Shown piece by piece: positions 1-7,017 of a DNA stretch of 64,000 nucleotides (within the stretch, counting starts at the first letter, position 1; the number at the start of each line of letters is the position of its first letter). The position numbers were made by a program, and so were the translations under genes. The notes below the pieces were generated by a model that worked only from the letters and a program-made list of their open reading frames with translations, made no database searches and was not told where the DNA came from. The DNA comes from CALDTK01 sp965213735 (GTDB lineage Bacteria > Bacteroidota > Bacteroidia > Chitinophagales > Saprospiraceae), in NCBI GenBank assembly GCA_965213735.1, contig CBDCAB010000005.1:1612001-1676000 (forward strand), written 5' to 3'.

Positions 1-1186
1 TACCTGCCAACTTGCGCCGTTCGAGCTCAACCCACAGCGTCTTATAGAGCGTAAGCGGTCTGCCAAGAGGAATACTTCGCGAGGTGTAAATTGGCAAGAA
101 AAGGTCGGTTTGGTCAGTCTCCGTTCCGAAAATGCCTGGTTCAGAACAATCCACACTGATTGCACCTACAATGTATTCGCCGTCAAAAATTGGATATGAC
201 GCGATGCTTCGGACATTGGAACCCGCACCACTCTTACTAAAGTAATTCCGAATTCTGGTTCGAGTAGGAGCATCGAAATTATCTAGTGCGAATTCTCGAG
301 TGTCCTCATGGGTTGAACTGTTGCCAGTAAGGTAAGCTTCAGGTGCGCCGGGTAGCACTAGTTTCCCGTCATCGTCTCCATTTACAGGTAGAACAAATAG
401 GGCATCGGGAATAGGTTGCGTTGCCTTAAAATTGGCCACTGTTGAGTCTTCAGCAAGTAACCGTAAAGCCTGAGGTAAGATCAGGATTGAATCATTTGCA
501 AGCATTTGTTTGTCAGTAGCACAGAAGCGGGCACAGCCGTCATTTTCGACAGGTCGAAAGTGGCGATGATCAAGGTGATTAAATTGATCGCTTGTGATGC
601 CGAACATGATGCTTCCACCATAAACAGCAGGCCTTGTGGCACCACGGCACTGGCGGGAGTAATCACGGGCAAGTTTAATCACGTGACCCAATGCAATTTC
701 TAAGTGCTCACCAAGTTCTCTTATTGAATTGTAAAGCTCCTTGTCATTAATATTTGCAGAATCATAGTTCTCGAATTCGTATGAATCTAAATCTTTGAAT
801 TGATCATATGGTAGCTGAATCGAATCATGATTGACAGACAGCACCCAGTCAATTGAGGGCTCTAATGTGCGCAGGCGATCTCTACTTTTTTGTTCAAGCC
901 GCTGTTCGCGTATTCGTACATAATTGAGGCTAAGAAATGTGAGAGCTACAGTTCCAATCACAAGCAGAACCCAAAACCGCTCACGATCGAGTGGGAGAGC
1001 CAAATCAAATACCCAATCAGCTGCAAAGGCATGAAAAATTGCTTCTGGACCGAAGAGTGCTACTACAACAGGTACCGACACAGGTGCTGATGCCGCTAGA
1101 ATTGCAAAAGCATGCGGATGACGGTGATAAAGCTTATCGGCCCAAAATGTCAAGCGCTCCGGCCAAGATTTAACGGTATTGTCCAT
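1..1186 (-). CDS. Membrane protein with C-terminal GAF-like region (partial, runs off left edge)
   Basis: An uninterrupted reading frame of about 395 codons starts at the ATG at 1186 (MDNTVKSWPERLTFW) and is still open at base 1. Two hydrophobic stretches near residues 25-50 and 70-90 suggest membrane anchoring. A charged segment (RIREQRLEQKSRDRL) follows, then a soluble part. The region around residues 320-360 (RSIASYPIFDGEYIVGAISVD) resembles the core strands of GAF domains, which bind small ligands. This assignment is by eye and tentative. Base composition is AT-richer than the rest of the window, which may indicate transfer. The C-terminus and downstream neighbours are outside the window, so the function is unknown. 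Confidence 0.75.
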   Translation of the reverse strand, partial: MDNTVKSWPERLTFWADKLYHRHPHAFAILAASAPVSVPVVVALFGPEAIFHAFAADWVFDLALPLDRERFWVLLVIGTVALTFLSLNYVRIREQRLEQKSRDRLRTLEPSIDWVLSVNHDSIQLPYDQFKDLDSYEFENYDSANINDKELYNSIRELGEHLEIALGHVIKLARDYSRQCRGATRPAVYGGSIMFGITSDQFNHLDHRHFRPVENDGCARFCATDKQMLANDSILILPQALRLLAEDSTVANFKATQPIPDALFVLPVNGDDDGKLVLPGAPEAYLTGNSSTHEDTREFALDNFDAPTRTRIRNYFSKSGAGSNVRSIASYPIFDGEYIVGAISVDCSEPGIFGTETDQTDLFLPIYTSRSIPLGRPLTLYKTLWVELERRKLAG

Positions 1187-1259
1187 GTGAAATATATTTT
1201 ATCGTGATGTGGCATCCATAATTCAGAAAAAGTGGAGGTGGTTTAAATGTGACGTTGAG

Positions 1260-1463
1260 CTAAGGTAGTTTACTAATAGAGATGTAACACGAATGCGGTT
1301 GAAAAGGATCAGGGGGCCATACGCGAAGATAGGACGCTGGAATGACAGCAGTCCATACCGTCGGCTGAGCGATAAAATATGTGAATATGTTCATCGCTAG
1401 AGTTGTGACGCGGCCATCTATCAACGCACCCTCTAAGGCAGTTTCGTTTGGACACATTCCCAT
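1260..1463 (-). CDS. Possible small protein, 67 aa, no known family
   Basis: A short frame begins ATG-GGA-ATG (MGMCPNETALEGALIDG). An AGGGAGAG stretch lies just upstream and could act as a ribosome-binding site, although Bacteroidota rarely rely on one. It sits alone in the 360-base gap between xylA and the partial GAF-like gene. The middle (TTLAMNIFTYFIAQPTVWTAVIP) is hydrophobic. No family is recognised, and it may be a chance ORF or a decayed gene. Otherwise this gap holds nothing recognisable. Confidence 0.25.
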   Translation of the reverse strand: MGMCPNETALEGALIDGRVTTLAMNIFTYFIAQPTVWTAVIPASYLRVWPPDPFQPHSCYISISKLP

Positions 1464-1548
1464 CACTCTCCCTCGTTAAAATTATAATTTACTTGGTGCT
1501 GGCTCACAATCTAGCCTTCAAATGCTCTCAATAAGCCAAGCGATCATT

Positions 1549-2910
1549 TTAAACATACCTCCCCACCACATTTTCAGCCCATTCCTGCCGCCCGCTGATG
1601 GCAGCAATGTCTCCACCCGCAAGTTGGGCAAGCGAGGCTAAGTCCAATTGGCCCGCCGCAAAAGCCTTCCCATCGCCACTGTCAAAGCTGGCGTACCGCT
1701 GCTGTACGAAGGCAGAGAGAATACCTTCATCTAATAAAGCTTGCGCGGCCAGTAAAGCTCGAGCAAAGGCATCCATCCCACCGATGTGGGCATAGAATAG
1801 GTCTGCTGGATCAGTAGAATTGCGGCGCAACTTTGCATCGAAGTTGATGCCTCCCGAGACAAGTCCTCCCTGCTCGAGAATAACCCGCATCGCCAGCATC
1901 AGCTCGCGGGGATCATTCGGAAACTGATCTGTGTCCCAACCATTTTGCGCATCACCCCGGTTGGCATCGATGCTGCCGAGCAAACCTGCACGCGACGCTA
2001 CCTGTAGCTCGTGTTCGAAGGTGTGGCCAGCTAGCGTAGCATGATTCACCTCGATATTGAGCGCAAAATCGTCCTGAAGCTCGTACTCCCGCAGAAAACC
2101 TATGACCGTAGCAGCATCGTAGTCGTACTGGTGCTTGGTCGGCTCCATGGGTTTTGGCTCGATGAGAAATTTGCCCGTAAAGCCATTGGCGCGACCGTAA
2201 TCCCGAGCCATCCGCAAAAACATCGCGTGGTGGTCGAGCTCGCGTTTAAGGTCAGTGTTGAGCAGGGTAGAGTAGCCTTCGCGACCACCCCAGAACACAT
2301 AGTTATGTCCGCCCAGGGCCACTGTGACATCGAGCGCAGTTTTGACCTGAGCCGCCGCGTGTGCTACCACCTGAAAGTCTGGATTCGTGCTCGCACCGTT
2401 CATGTAGCGCGGATGCGAAAACAAATTAGCTGTGCCCCACAGCGTTGATATGCCGTGCTCGTGCTGCTGAGCTTTGGCGTAAGCTGCAAGCTCATGCAGG
2501 CGCTCTTCACTCTGCGCAAGTGACGAACCTTCCTCTACGAGATCGTAGTCGTGCCAGCAGTAAAAATCAACACCGAGTTTGGACATAAACTCAAAGGCCG
2601 CATCGAGCTTCTTGCGGGCCCGCGTGTGCGCATCAGCACCAGTTTGCCAGGCATACTGCAAGGTGGCTGCACCAAACGGATCAGTTCCGGTAGCGCCAAA
2701 GGAATGCCAGTACGCCACCGCAAACCGCAGGTGCTCAGCCATCGACTTGGCCCCTACCAAACGGCCCGCATCGTAGTAGCGAAAGGCTAGGGGATTGGTC
2801 GTGTCAGCACCTTCATAGCGAACCTTCTCGACGAAGGGGAAATAAGCCATGGCGCCCAAGGTAGCGTGCTGCTCAAACTCTGCTTTTCCATGCTTCGTAG
2901 AAGCTGCCAT
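1549..2910 (-). CDS. xylA: Xylose isomerase
   Basis: Converts D-xylose to D-xylulose in the cytoplasm. The length (453 aa, or 433 from the inner start) fits class II XylA. Visible signatures are WHDYD (about 119-123, active-site His), FWGGREGY (207-213), the EPKPMEPTKHQYD segment (251-263), and IEVNHATLAGHTFEHEL (286-302) with metal-binding Glu and His, followed by SIDANRGD (313-320). Two starts are possible. The ATG at 2910 has a GAGG upstream but overlaps the end of xylB by 38 bases. The ATG at 2850 gives MAYFPFVEKVRYEG, the usual family N-terminus, with no ribosome-binding site seen. The gene follows xylB on the same strand, so co-transcription is likely. Confidence 0.96.
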   Translation of the reverse strand: MAASTKHGKAEFEQHATLGAMAYFPFVEKVRYEGADTTNPLAFRYYDAGRLVGAKSMAEHLRFAVAYWHSFGATGTDPFGAATLQYAWQTGADAHTRARKKLDAAFEFMSKLGVDFYCWHDYDLVEEGSSLAQSEERLHELAAYAKAQQHEHGISTLWGTANLFSHPRYMNGASTNPDFQVVAHAAAQVKTALDVTVALGGHNYVFWGGREGYSTLLNTDLKRELDHHAMFLRMARDYGRANGFTGKFLIEPKPMEPTKHQYDYDAATVIGFLREYELQDDFALNIEVNHATLAGHTFEHELQVASRAGLLGSIDANRGDAQNGWDTDQFPNDPRELMLAMRVILEQGGLVSGGINFDAKLRRNSTDPADLFYAHIGGMDAFARALLAAQALLDEGILSAFVQQRYASFDSGDGKAFAAGQLDLASLAQLAGGDIAAISGRQEWAENVVGRYV

Positions 2911-4348
2911 AGACCTCAGCCAGTTCTAGGCGTGGCTCGTATTCCGCCTCACATGCTAAGTGCTGGAGCGCCTCCTCATGGCTAGCAAATTCACCTCCGC
3001 CACGGCCAGCTGCCCGTGCGGCGCCCTCAGCCCCGTTTGTATCGTAGAGTTGCAAAGGGAGATGAGTGAGCTGGGTGAACGCCTGGCAAAATCGGCTGCT
3101 GAGAAACATGTTGCTCCTTGCGGCGCGCACCACCCTTGGCACGACTCCCAACTCGGCAAAGGCTTCGCGCCCAAGTGCAAATGCTGCGGCAATACCATCT
3201 TGGACAGCAGCACTGAGTTCGGCAGGTCCGTGGCGGGCGAAATTCAGGTTTTGCAGAGATGCACCTCGCTGATCATTGCCCAAGAGGCGTTCGGCACCGT
3301 TTCCCCACGGGTAAAACAGCAGTCCATCGCTGCCAACAGCAGCACTTTCTGCCCATTTATTGAGTTGCTGGTAGCCAGGCATTACACCCCCAGCACCAAG
3401 CATGCGCCGCAGCCAGGCATAGGCCGCACCAGTACCATTGATACACATCAACAGGCCTAGCCGCTGCTGCTGCTCGCAATTGACGTGCGCAAAGGTGTTG
3501 AGCCGCTGTTTATCATCATAAATCTGCTCGTCGCTTACGGTATAGAGCACGCCGCTCGTTCCTGCTGTTGCGGCTGTTTCGCCAGCATGCAGCACCTTGA
3601 GCGCGTAGGCGTTGTTGGGCTGATCGCCAGCGCGGTAGGTAAGTCTGGTGTTTTGGCGAAAGCCGAACTTGCTGCACAACTCAGCCTTAATAGTGCTTTG
3701 ACCGCCAAAAGTTGGCACTAGCGGCGGCAGCAGCTCACTATTGAGGTCGAAGTGGTCGATCACCTGGCTAGCGAGTGCCTGCTTACGGAAGTCCCAAAGC
3801 ATCATCTCGCCGAGTCCACCTGCTGTAGTGCTGCGTTGGCCGGTGAGGCAGAAGGCTAGGTAATCCCCCGGCAGCATTACGGTTTCAGCTTTCGCCAAAA
3901 CCTGAGGCTCGTGCTTGGCAACCCACGCCCACTTGCTGGCGGTAAAGTTGCCTGGCGCGTTGAGGGTAGAGCTGGCAAACGCTTCAGCACCGAGGGCTTC
4001 GGCTGCTGCTCGCCCGAGTTGCACCGCCCGCGAATCACTCCAGATAATGCTCGGACGTACAGGTCTGCCAGCAGCATCGAGCAACACCAAACCATGCATT
4101 TGGTAGGCTATCCCGATGCTGGTCACCTTGTTTAAAGCCTGCTTTTTGGCAAGCATTGCGATCGCTTTCTGTGTATGCGACCACCAGACGAGCGGGTCTT
4201 GTTCGGCCCAAGCGGGCTGCTTTGCCGAGACCTTGAACTCGGTGCGGGCCGGACTTTGACAGCTAGCTATGACTTTGCCTGTACCCGCATCGAGGAGTGC
4301 GGCTTTGACAGCGGAGGTGCCGAGGTCGATGCCAAGTAGGTGCGACAT
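2873..4348 (-). CDS. xylB: Xylulokinase (FGGY family)
   Basis: Phosphorylates D-xylulose to xylulose-5-phosphate, feeding the pentose phosphate pathway. The 491 residues match the family length. The N-terminal phosphate-binding motif GIDLGTSAVKA includes D8. AYQMHGLVLLD (about 81-91) is the substrate-contacting loop. RAGDQPNNAYAL (239-250) carries the presumed catalytic Asp242. TAATAGTSGVLY is the C-terminal ATPase-domain glycine-rich motif. The start gives an N-terminus typical of the family. The gene lies 22 bases after the upstream 212-residue ORF and overlaps xylA, suggesting a three-gene minus-strand operon. Two exact copies of the 14-bp iterated motif lie inside the gene in opposite orientations. 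Confidence 0.96.
   Translation of the reverse strand: MSHLLGIDLGTSAVKAALLDAGTGKVIASCQSPARTEFKVSAKQPAWAEQDPLVWWSHTQKAIAMLAKKQALNKVTSIGIAYQMHGLVLLDAAGRPVRPSIIWSDSRAVQLGRAAAEALGAEAFASSTLNAPGNFTASKWAWVAKHEPQVLAKAETVMLPGDYLAFCLTGQRSTTAGGLGEMMLWDFRKQALASQVIDHFDLNSELLPPLVPTFGGQSTIKAELCSKFGFRQNTRLTYRAGDQPNNAYALKVLHAGETAATAGTSGVLYTVSDEQIYDDKQRLNTFAHVNCEQQQRLGLLMCINGTGAAYAWLRRMLGAGGVMPGYQQLNKWAESAAVGSDGLLFYPWGNGAERLLGNDQRGASLQNLNFARHGPAELSAAVQDGIAAAFALGREAFAELGVVPRVVRAARSNMFLSSRFCQAFTQLTHLPLQLYDTNGAEGAARAAGRGGGEFASHEEALQHLACEAEYEPRLELAEVYGSFYEAWKSRV
3650..3663 (+). repeat. Iterated 14-mer GTTTTGGCGAAAGC (copy 1)
   Basis: Exact copy on the plus strand inside xylB, whose coding strand reads the complement as Gly-Phe-Arg-Gln-Asn. 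See the finding on the iterated word. Confidence 0.85.
3888..3901 (-). repeat. Iterated 14-mer GTTTTGGCGAAAGC (copy 2)
   Basis: Exact copy on the minus strand inside xylB, read as Val-Leu-Ala-Lys-Ala. This is the opposite orientation to the copy 240 bases away in the same gene. Confidence 0.85.
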
Positions 4349-4370
4349 CGGCGAAAGGTACGTGCAGGTG

Positions 4371-5009
4371 CTAGGCAGCAGCTAGTTGCACACCTAGCGG
4401 CTGGAAATTTTGCTGCAAACTGAGCGCACTAGCATGAACGCGAGCATGAATACTTGCCTTGGCGTAATCATAAGCAATGTGCAAGGGTGCGCCACTAGGT
4501 AAGGTAGCTTGAATCTCCACCCGAAAATCACCTGGGTCGGTGACTATACCATTCACTGGAAAGGCTTGTACGATAGCGCCTGCGCTGCTGGGTAGGTTGA
4601 TGCCGTGCAGCGAGGCAGTTCGCTGGAGAAGGCGATTGGTGGGCTCGCCTTGAGGTCCAATCAGTAGGTGCCCTTCGCCCGCATGAAAGTGGTATTTGGC
4701 CGCGTCGAGGTAGTTTGCTTTAAATCCAGTCACTGCCAACTCGAATCCTTCTGCGCGCGAGCCGCTGTTGCTTTTGATATCGAGCACGAGAATTTCTCCT
4801 ACTAAGCGCGCATGAATGACGGGAGCGTTGATGAGCAGATCGCCCTCATCAAGTCGTGTGACCACAGGCCTCAAAAACGGTGGATCAATGCGAGACTCAA
4901 AAATGGTCGCGGCAGCGATAGGATCACGCTGACTTGCTCGCAGGTGCTGGTAGGCAAGTACGCAGAGCAAACAGAGGCAGCAAGCAAGAAAGAAGAAGGC
5001 AATGATCAT
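4371..5009 (-). CDS. Hypothetical membrane-anchored protein, 212 aa
   Basis: The N-terminus MIIAFFFLACCLCLLCVLAY is a single hydrophobic anchor or uncleaved signal. The remaining ~190 residues are predicted soluble and probably face the periplasm. No catalytic motif or named family is recognised. The gene ends 22 bases before the xylB start on the same strand, so it is likely first in an operon with xylB and xylA. A link to pentose use is suggested only by this position. Confidence 0.8.
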   Translation of the reverse strand: MIIAFFFLACCLCLLCVLAYQHLRASQRDPIAAATIFESRIDPPFLRPVVTRLDEGDLLINAPVIHARLVGEILVLDIKSNSGSRAEGFELAVTGFKANYLDAAKYHFHAGEGHLLIGPQGEPTNRLLQRTASLHGINLPSSAGAIVQAFPVNGIVTDPGDFRVEIQATLPSGAPLHIAYDYAKASIHARVHASALSLQQNFQPLGVQLAAA

Positions 5010-5293
5010 GTGTGTAAGCTTCGGCGGTGAAATGCTCTACAAGTTTAACCGCCAGCTAGCGACATTGTGCGCAAGCCGCGTAGGATCAACCACTTAGCGT
5101 TAACCTAGACCGGGCAATTTGCTGCTTTCGACGTATGGCAGCTTTGTTGGGTTGAGGTACACAAGTCGTGACTTAAGCGGACTTCACCAGCCAAGGGAGT
5201 CGAGTGAGATAGTTTGCCCCTTCTCACTTGGACTGAAGCTTGTGCACAAGGTAAAAGGGTGCTGCCACGCCAGATGATGTGCTACATTTCGGC

Positions 5294-5722
5294 ATGGACA
5301 TGGATCGAATTGCCCACCTGGCCCAGGAGCTGAGGCAGGAGGCTTCGGAGCAGAAGGCGGTGTTTGGCGTCTACCGGGAGGCTCATGAGGAAGATGCGTT
5401 TGCCCGGGCAACTTCGGATGGCGTGGTCCTTTTTGCTGCCGATCTGCTCGACGGACTCACACGCATCGACAATCCCATCGGCAACAACCTAATCGCTATC
5501 GACGACAGTGCTCCGTACTTCGATAGCCAGGCAGATCTGAAACTGCATGCAATCGAAGTCTATGGTGATGACCTGGCGCCACCTCGAAAGCGCCGTCTAC
5601 GTGTGGCACGAAAGGAGTATGCAGCAATTATAGGCTGCCTCATCGTTCTGATTGTGACGACAATCTGCTCGCTGTTCGGAGCCTATTTTATTGGCCGCTG
5701 GATTTGGACTAGCCTGCTTTAG
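5294..5722 (+). CDS. Hypothetical protein with C-terminal membrane segment, 142 aa
   Basis: The ATG at 5294 (MDMDRIAHLAQELRQEASEQ) was chosen over an upstream GTG at 5279. The first ~110 residues are acidic and soluble. A basic patch (PPRKRRLRVARKEY) is followed by a strongly hydrophobic segment (AAIIGCLIVLIVTTICSLFG) and a short tail, so this looks like a tail-anchored inner-membrane protein. No family is recognised. It stands alone between minus-strand genes. The 270 bases upstream contain no other gene that could be seen. Confidence 0.65.
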   Translation: MDMDRIAHLAQELRQEASEQKAVFGVYREAHEEDAFARATSDGVVLFAADLLDGLTRIDNPIGNNLIAIDDSAPYFDSQADLKLHAIEVYGDDLAPPRKRRLRVARKEYAAIIGCLIVLIVTTICSLFGAYFIGRWIWTSLL

Positions 5723-5857
5723 AGCGGGCAGCAGCAGTATGAAATTTTCGCCAGCGGATGATCAGATCAAAAATAGTACAATCTTTGCATGCATAAGGCG
5801 AACACTTCCACGCTATTACGATTTGTAGGGAGTGTGCAATCTTGAAATTCGTCGAAT

Positions 5858-5947
5858 ATGAGACCTCCACACCGCAAGCTACTGCTCCTGTTATTGATCA
5901 CTTTTGTCATCTATATTCTGCACGCTGGAGCCAGGGGCACCTTGTAG
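5858..5947 (+). CDS. Possible 29-aa hydrophobic micropeptide
   Basis: ATG at 5858, TAG at 5945-5947. The peptide starts MRPPHRKLLLLLLITFVIYI: a basic N-terminus followed by one transmembrane-length hydrophobic run. It lies between two small membrane-protein genes. It is too short for coding statistics. It could be a real micropeptide, a degraded signal peptide or chance. Confidence 0.2.
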   Translation: MRPPHRKLLLLLLITFVIYILHAGARGTL

Positions 5948-5961
5948 TGCAGTGACATCAG

Positions 5962-6378
5962 CTAGCAGCTTCGATCCTGGCGCTTAGCGGCTTTACGTGC
6001 GGCTGCGGCCCGGAGTTTGCCTTCTACACGTGCTCGCGTTGTTTCGCCCCAAATTCCCAGACGCGCGGAAGTGCGGTAGGTCCAAACAAACCATAATAGC
6101 ACTAAGCCTGCGTAGATCAGCGGTGCTGCTTGATGAAAATATAGTGCATCGGCTAGTTCGGCGTGGTGAAGGTGTTGCACGGCTCGTGTTGAGCCACAGC
6201 CAAAGCACTCGGTGTCGAACAAGACGACCGATGGGCACATGGATTGGCCTTCATCGAAATGATCAGCGGGAAGTACCCACAGCACTACGGGTACGGCCAG
6301 CAGCGCCAGCAGCCAAAGCCAATGCACCCAATTTGGGCGCCTCTTGAGGGTGGGTTCGACAGAACTCGTCTCGGTCAT
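5962..6378 (-). CDS. DUF2752 family membrane protein
   Basis: About 138 residues from the ATG at 6378 (MTETSSVEPTLKRRPNW). An upstream TTG at 6387 is less likely. The first membrane span is near residues 20-38 (HWLWLLALLAVPVVLWVLP). It is followed by a Cys-rich motif, FDTECFGCGSTRAVQHL, matching the CxGCGxTRA signature of DUF2752, then a second span (AAPLIYAGLVLLWFVW) and a basic tail. The biochemical role of the family is unknown. It follows the 152-residue membrane-protein gene on the same strand, with a terminator-like hairpin between them. Confidence 0.85.
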   Translation of the reverse strand: MTETSSVEPTLKRRPNWVHWLWLLALLAVPVVLWVLPADHFDEGQSMCPSVVLFDTECFGCGSTRAVQHLHHAELADALYFHQAAPLIYAGLVLLWFVWTYRTSARLGIWGETTRARVEGKLRAAAARKAAKRQDRSC

Positions 6379-6389
6379 AGGCTGCAAAG

Positions 6390-6424
6390 AAAAGGGCTCT
6401 CCATCTTGTAGACGAAGAGCCCCT
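6390..6424 (-). terminator. Rho-independent terminator after the 152-aa membrane protein
   Basis: On the minus strand a stem GGGCTCT (6417-6423 pairing with 6394-6400) with a loop of about 15 bases is followed by a TTTTCTTT tract. It lies just after the 6451-6909 gene and just before the DUF2752 start, so it may attenuate rather than abolish read-through. Confidence 0.65.
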
Positions 6425-6450
6425 TGCAGTGGAGGTACTTAAGCTGTAGC

Positions 6451-6909
6451 CTAGTAGTACTCGTCCATTTTGATGAAGGCATGTATGAGTGCGCCGATGC
6501 CGCAGGTGACAAATAGAAGTAAAAGATTTACCCACCAGTTATTACCTTCAAAATCATCCATAATCCCCATCAGCAACCAGGCGAAGCCGAAGATTGCGCC
6601 TACGATGTAGAGGCCTTTAGGAATGTCTGAAGCTCGGTTGCTGCCTTGCTTGAGCTGCTTCTTGTAGGCCTTTTGAGCAGCTTTGAGCGCAAGTGTGCCC
6701 TTGATGCCGAGGCGCTCGCCTGTCATGTCTCGAAACTTCTTCGGGGTCAGGTCGAGGAAAGCTTGCCCATCAAAGGCTTCACCAGTGGCGTGTAGCGCGG
6801 TGAGTTCGGGTGCATCACCGACGGCAGTTTGCCAGGTGGTGACGTGTGTGATAGCCTGTGCGTTGACTGCGCAAAGCACTGCTACCAGCAGAGTAAGGAT
6901 TGACTTCAT
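6451..6909 (-). CDS. Hypothetical small secreted or membrane protein, 152 aa
   Basis: Begins with a clear signal peptide (MKSILTLLVAVLCAVNAQA, cleavage near residue 19). A soluble stretch follows that contains LTPKKFRDMTGERLGIKG and a lysine-rich helix (LALKAAQKAYKKQLKQ). Two hydrophobic segments come last (GLYIVGAIFGFAWLLMGIM and WWVNLLLLFVTCGIGALIHAF). Proteins with this layout are common in Bacteroidota, and no function is known to me. The DUF2752 gene next to it may be functionally linked. Confidence 0.75.
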   Translation of the reverse strand: MKSILTLLVAVLCAVNAQAITHVTTWQTAVGDAPELTALHATGEAFDGQAFLDLTPKKFRDMTGERLGIKGTLALKAAQKAYKKQLKQGSNRASDIPKGLYIVGAIFGFAWLLMGIMDDFEGNNWWVNLLLLFVTCGIGALIHAFIKMDEYY

Positions 6910-7017
6910 GTTGTCGTGAATTTTAAGGGGGTTACGAATTGAGCCGACAAGCTAAGCCAGTTGACTCAGAAGGAGGCAAAATGTGAAGGATTTTTTGCGG
7001 AGGGAGGTGTACGTACC

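Noticed and set aside
1187..1548. tRNA or small RNA in the xylA upstream gap
   Set aside because: No T-loop-like or cloverleaf sequence was seen there or in the other gaps I examined.
2041..2448. 135-residue ORF opposite xylA
   Set aside because: Antisense to a well-identified gene; no family features.
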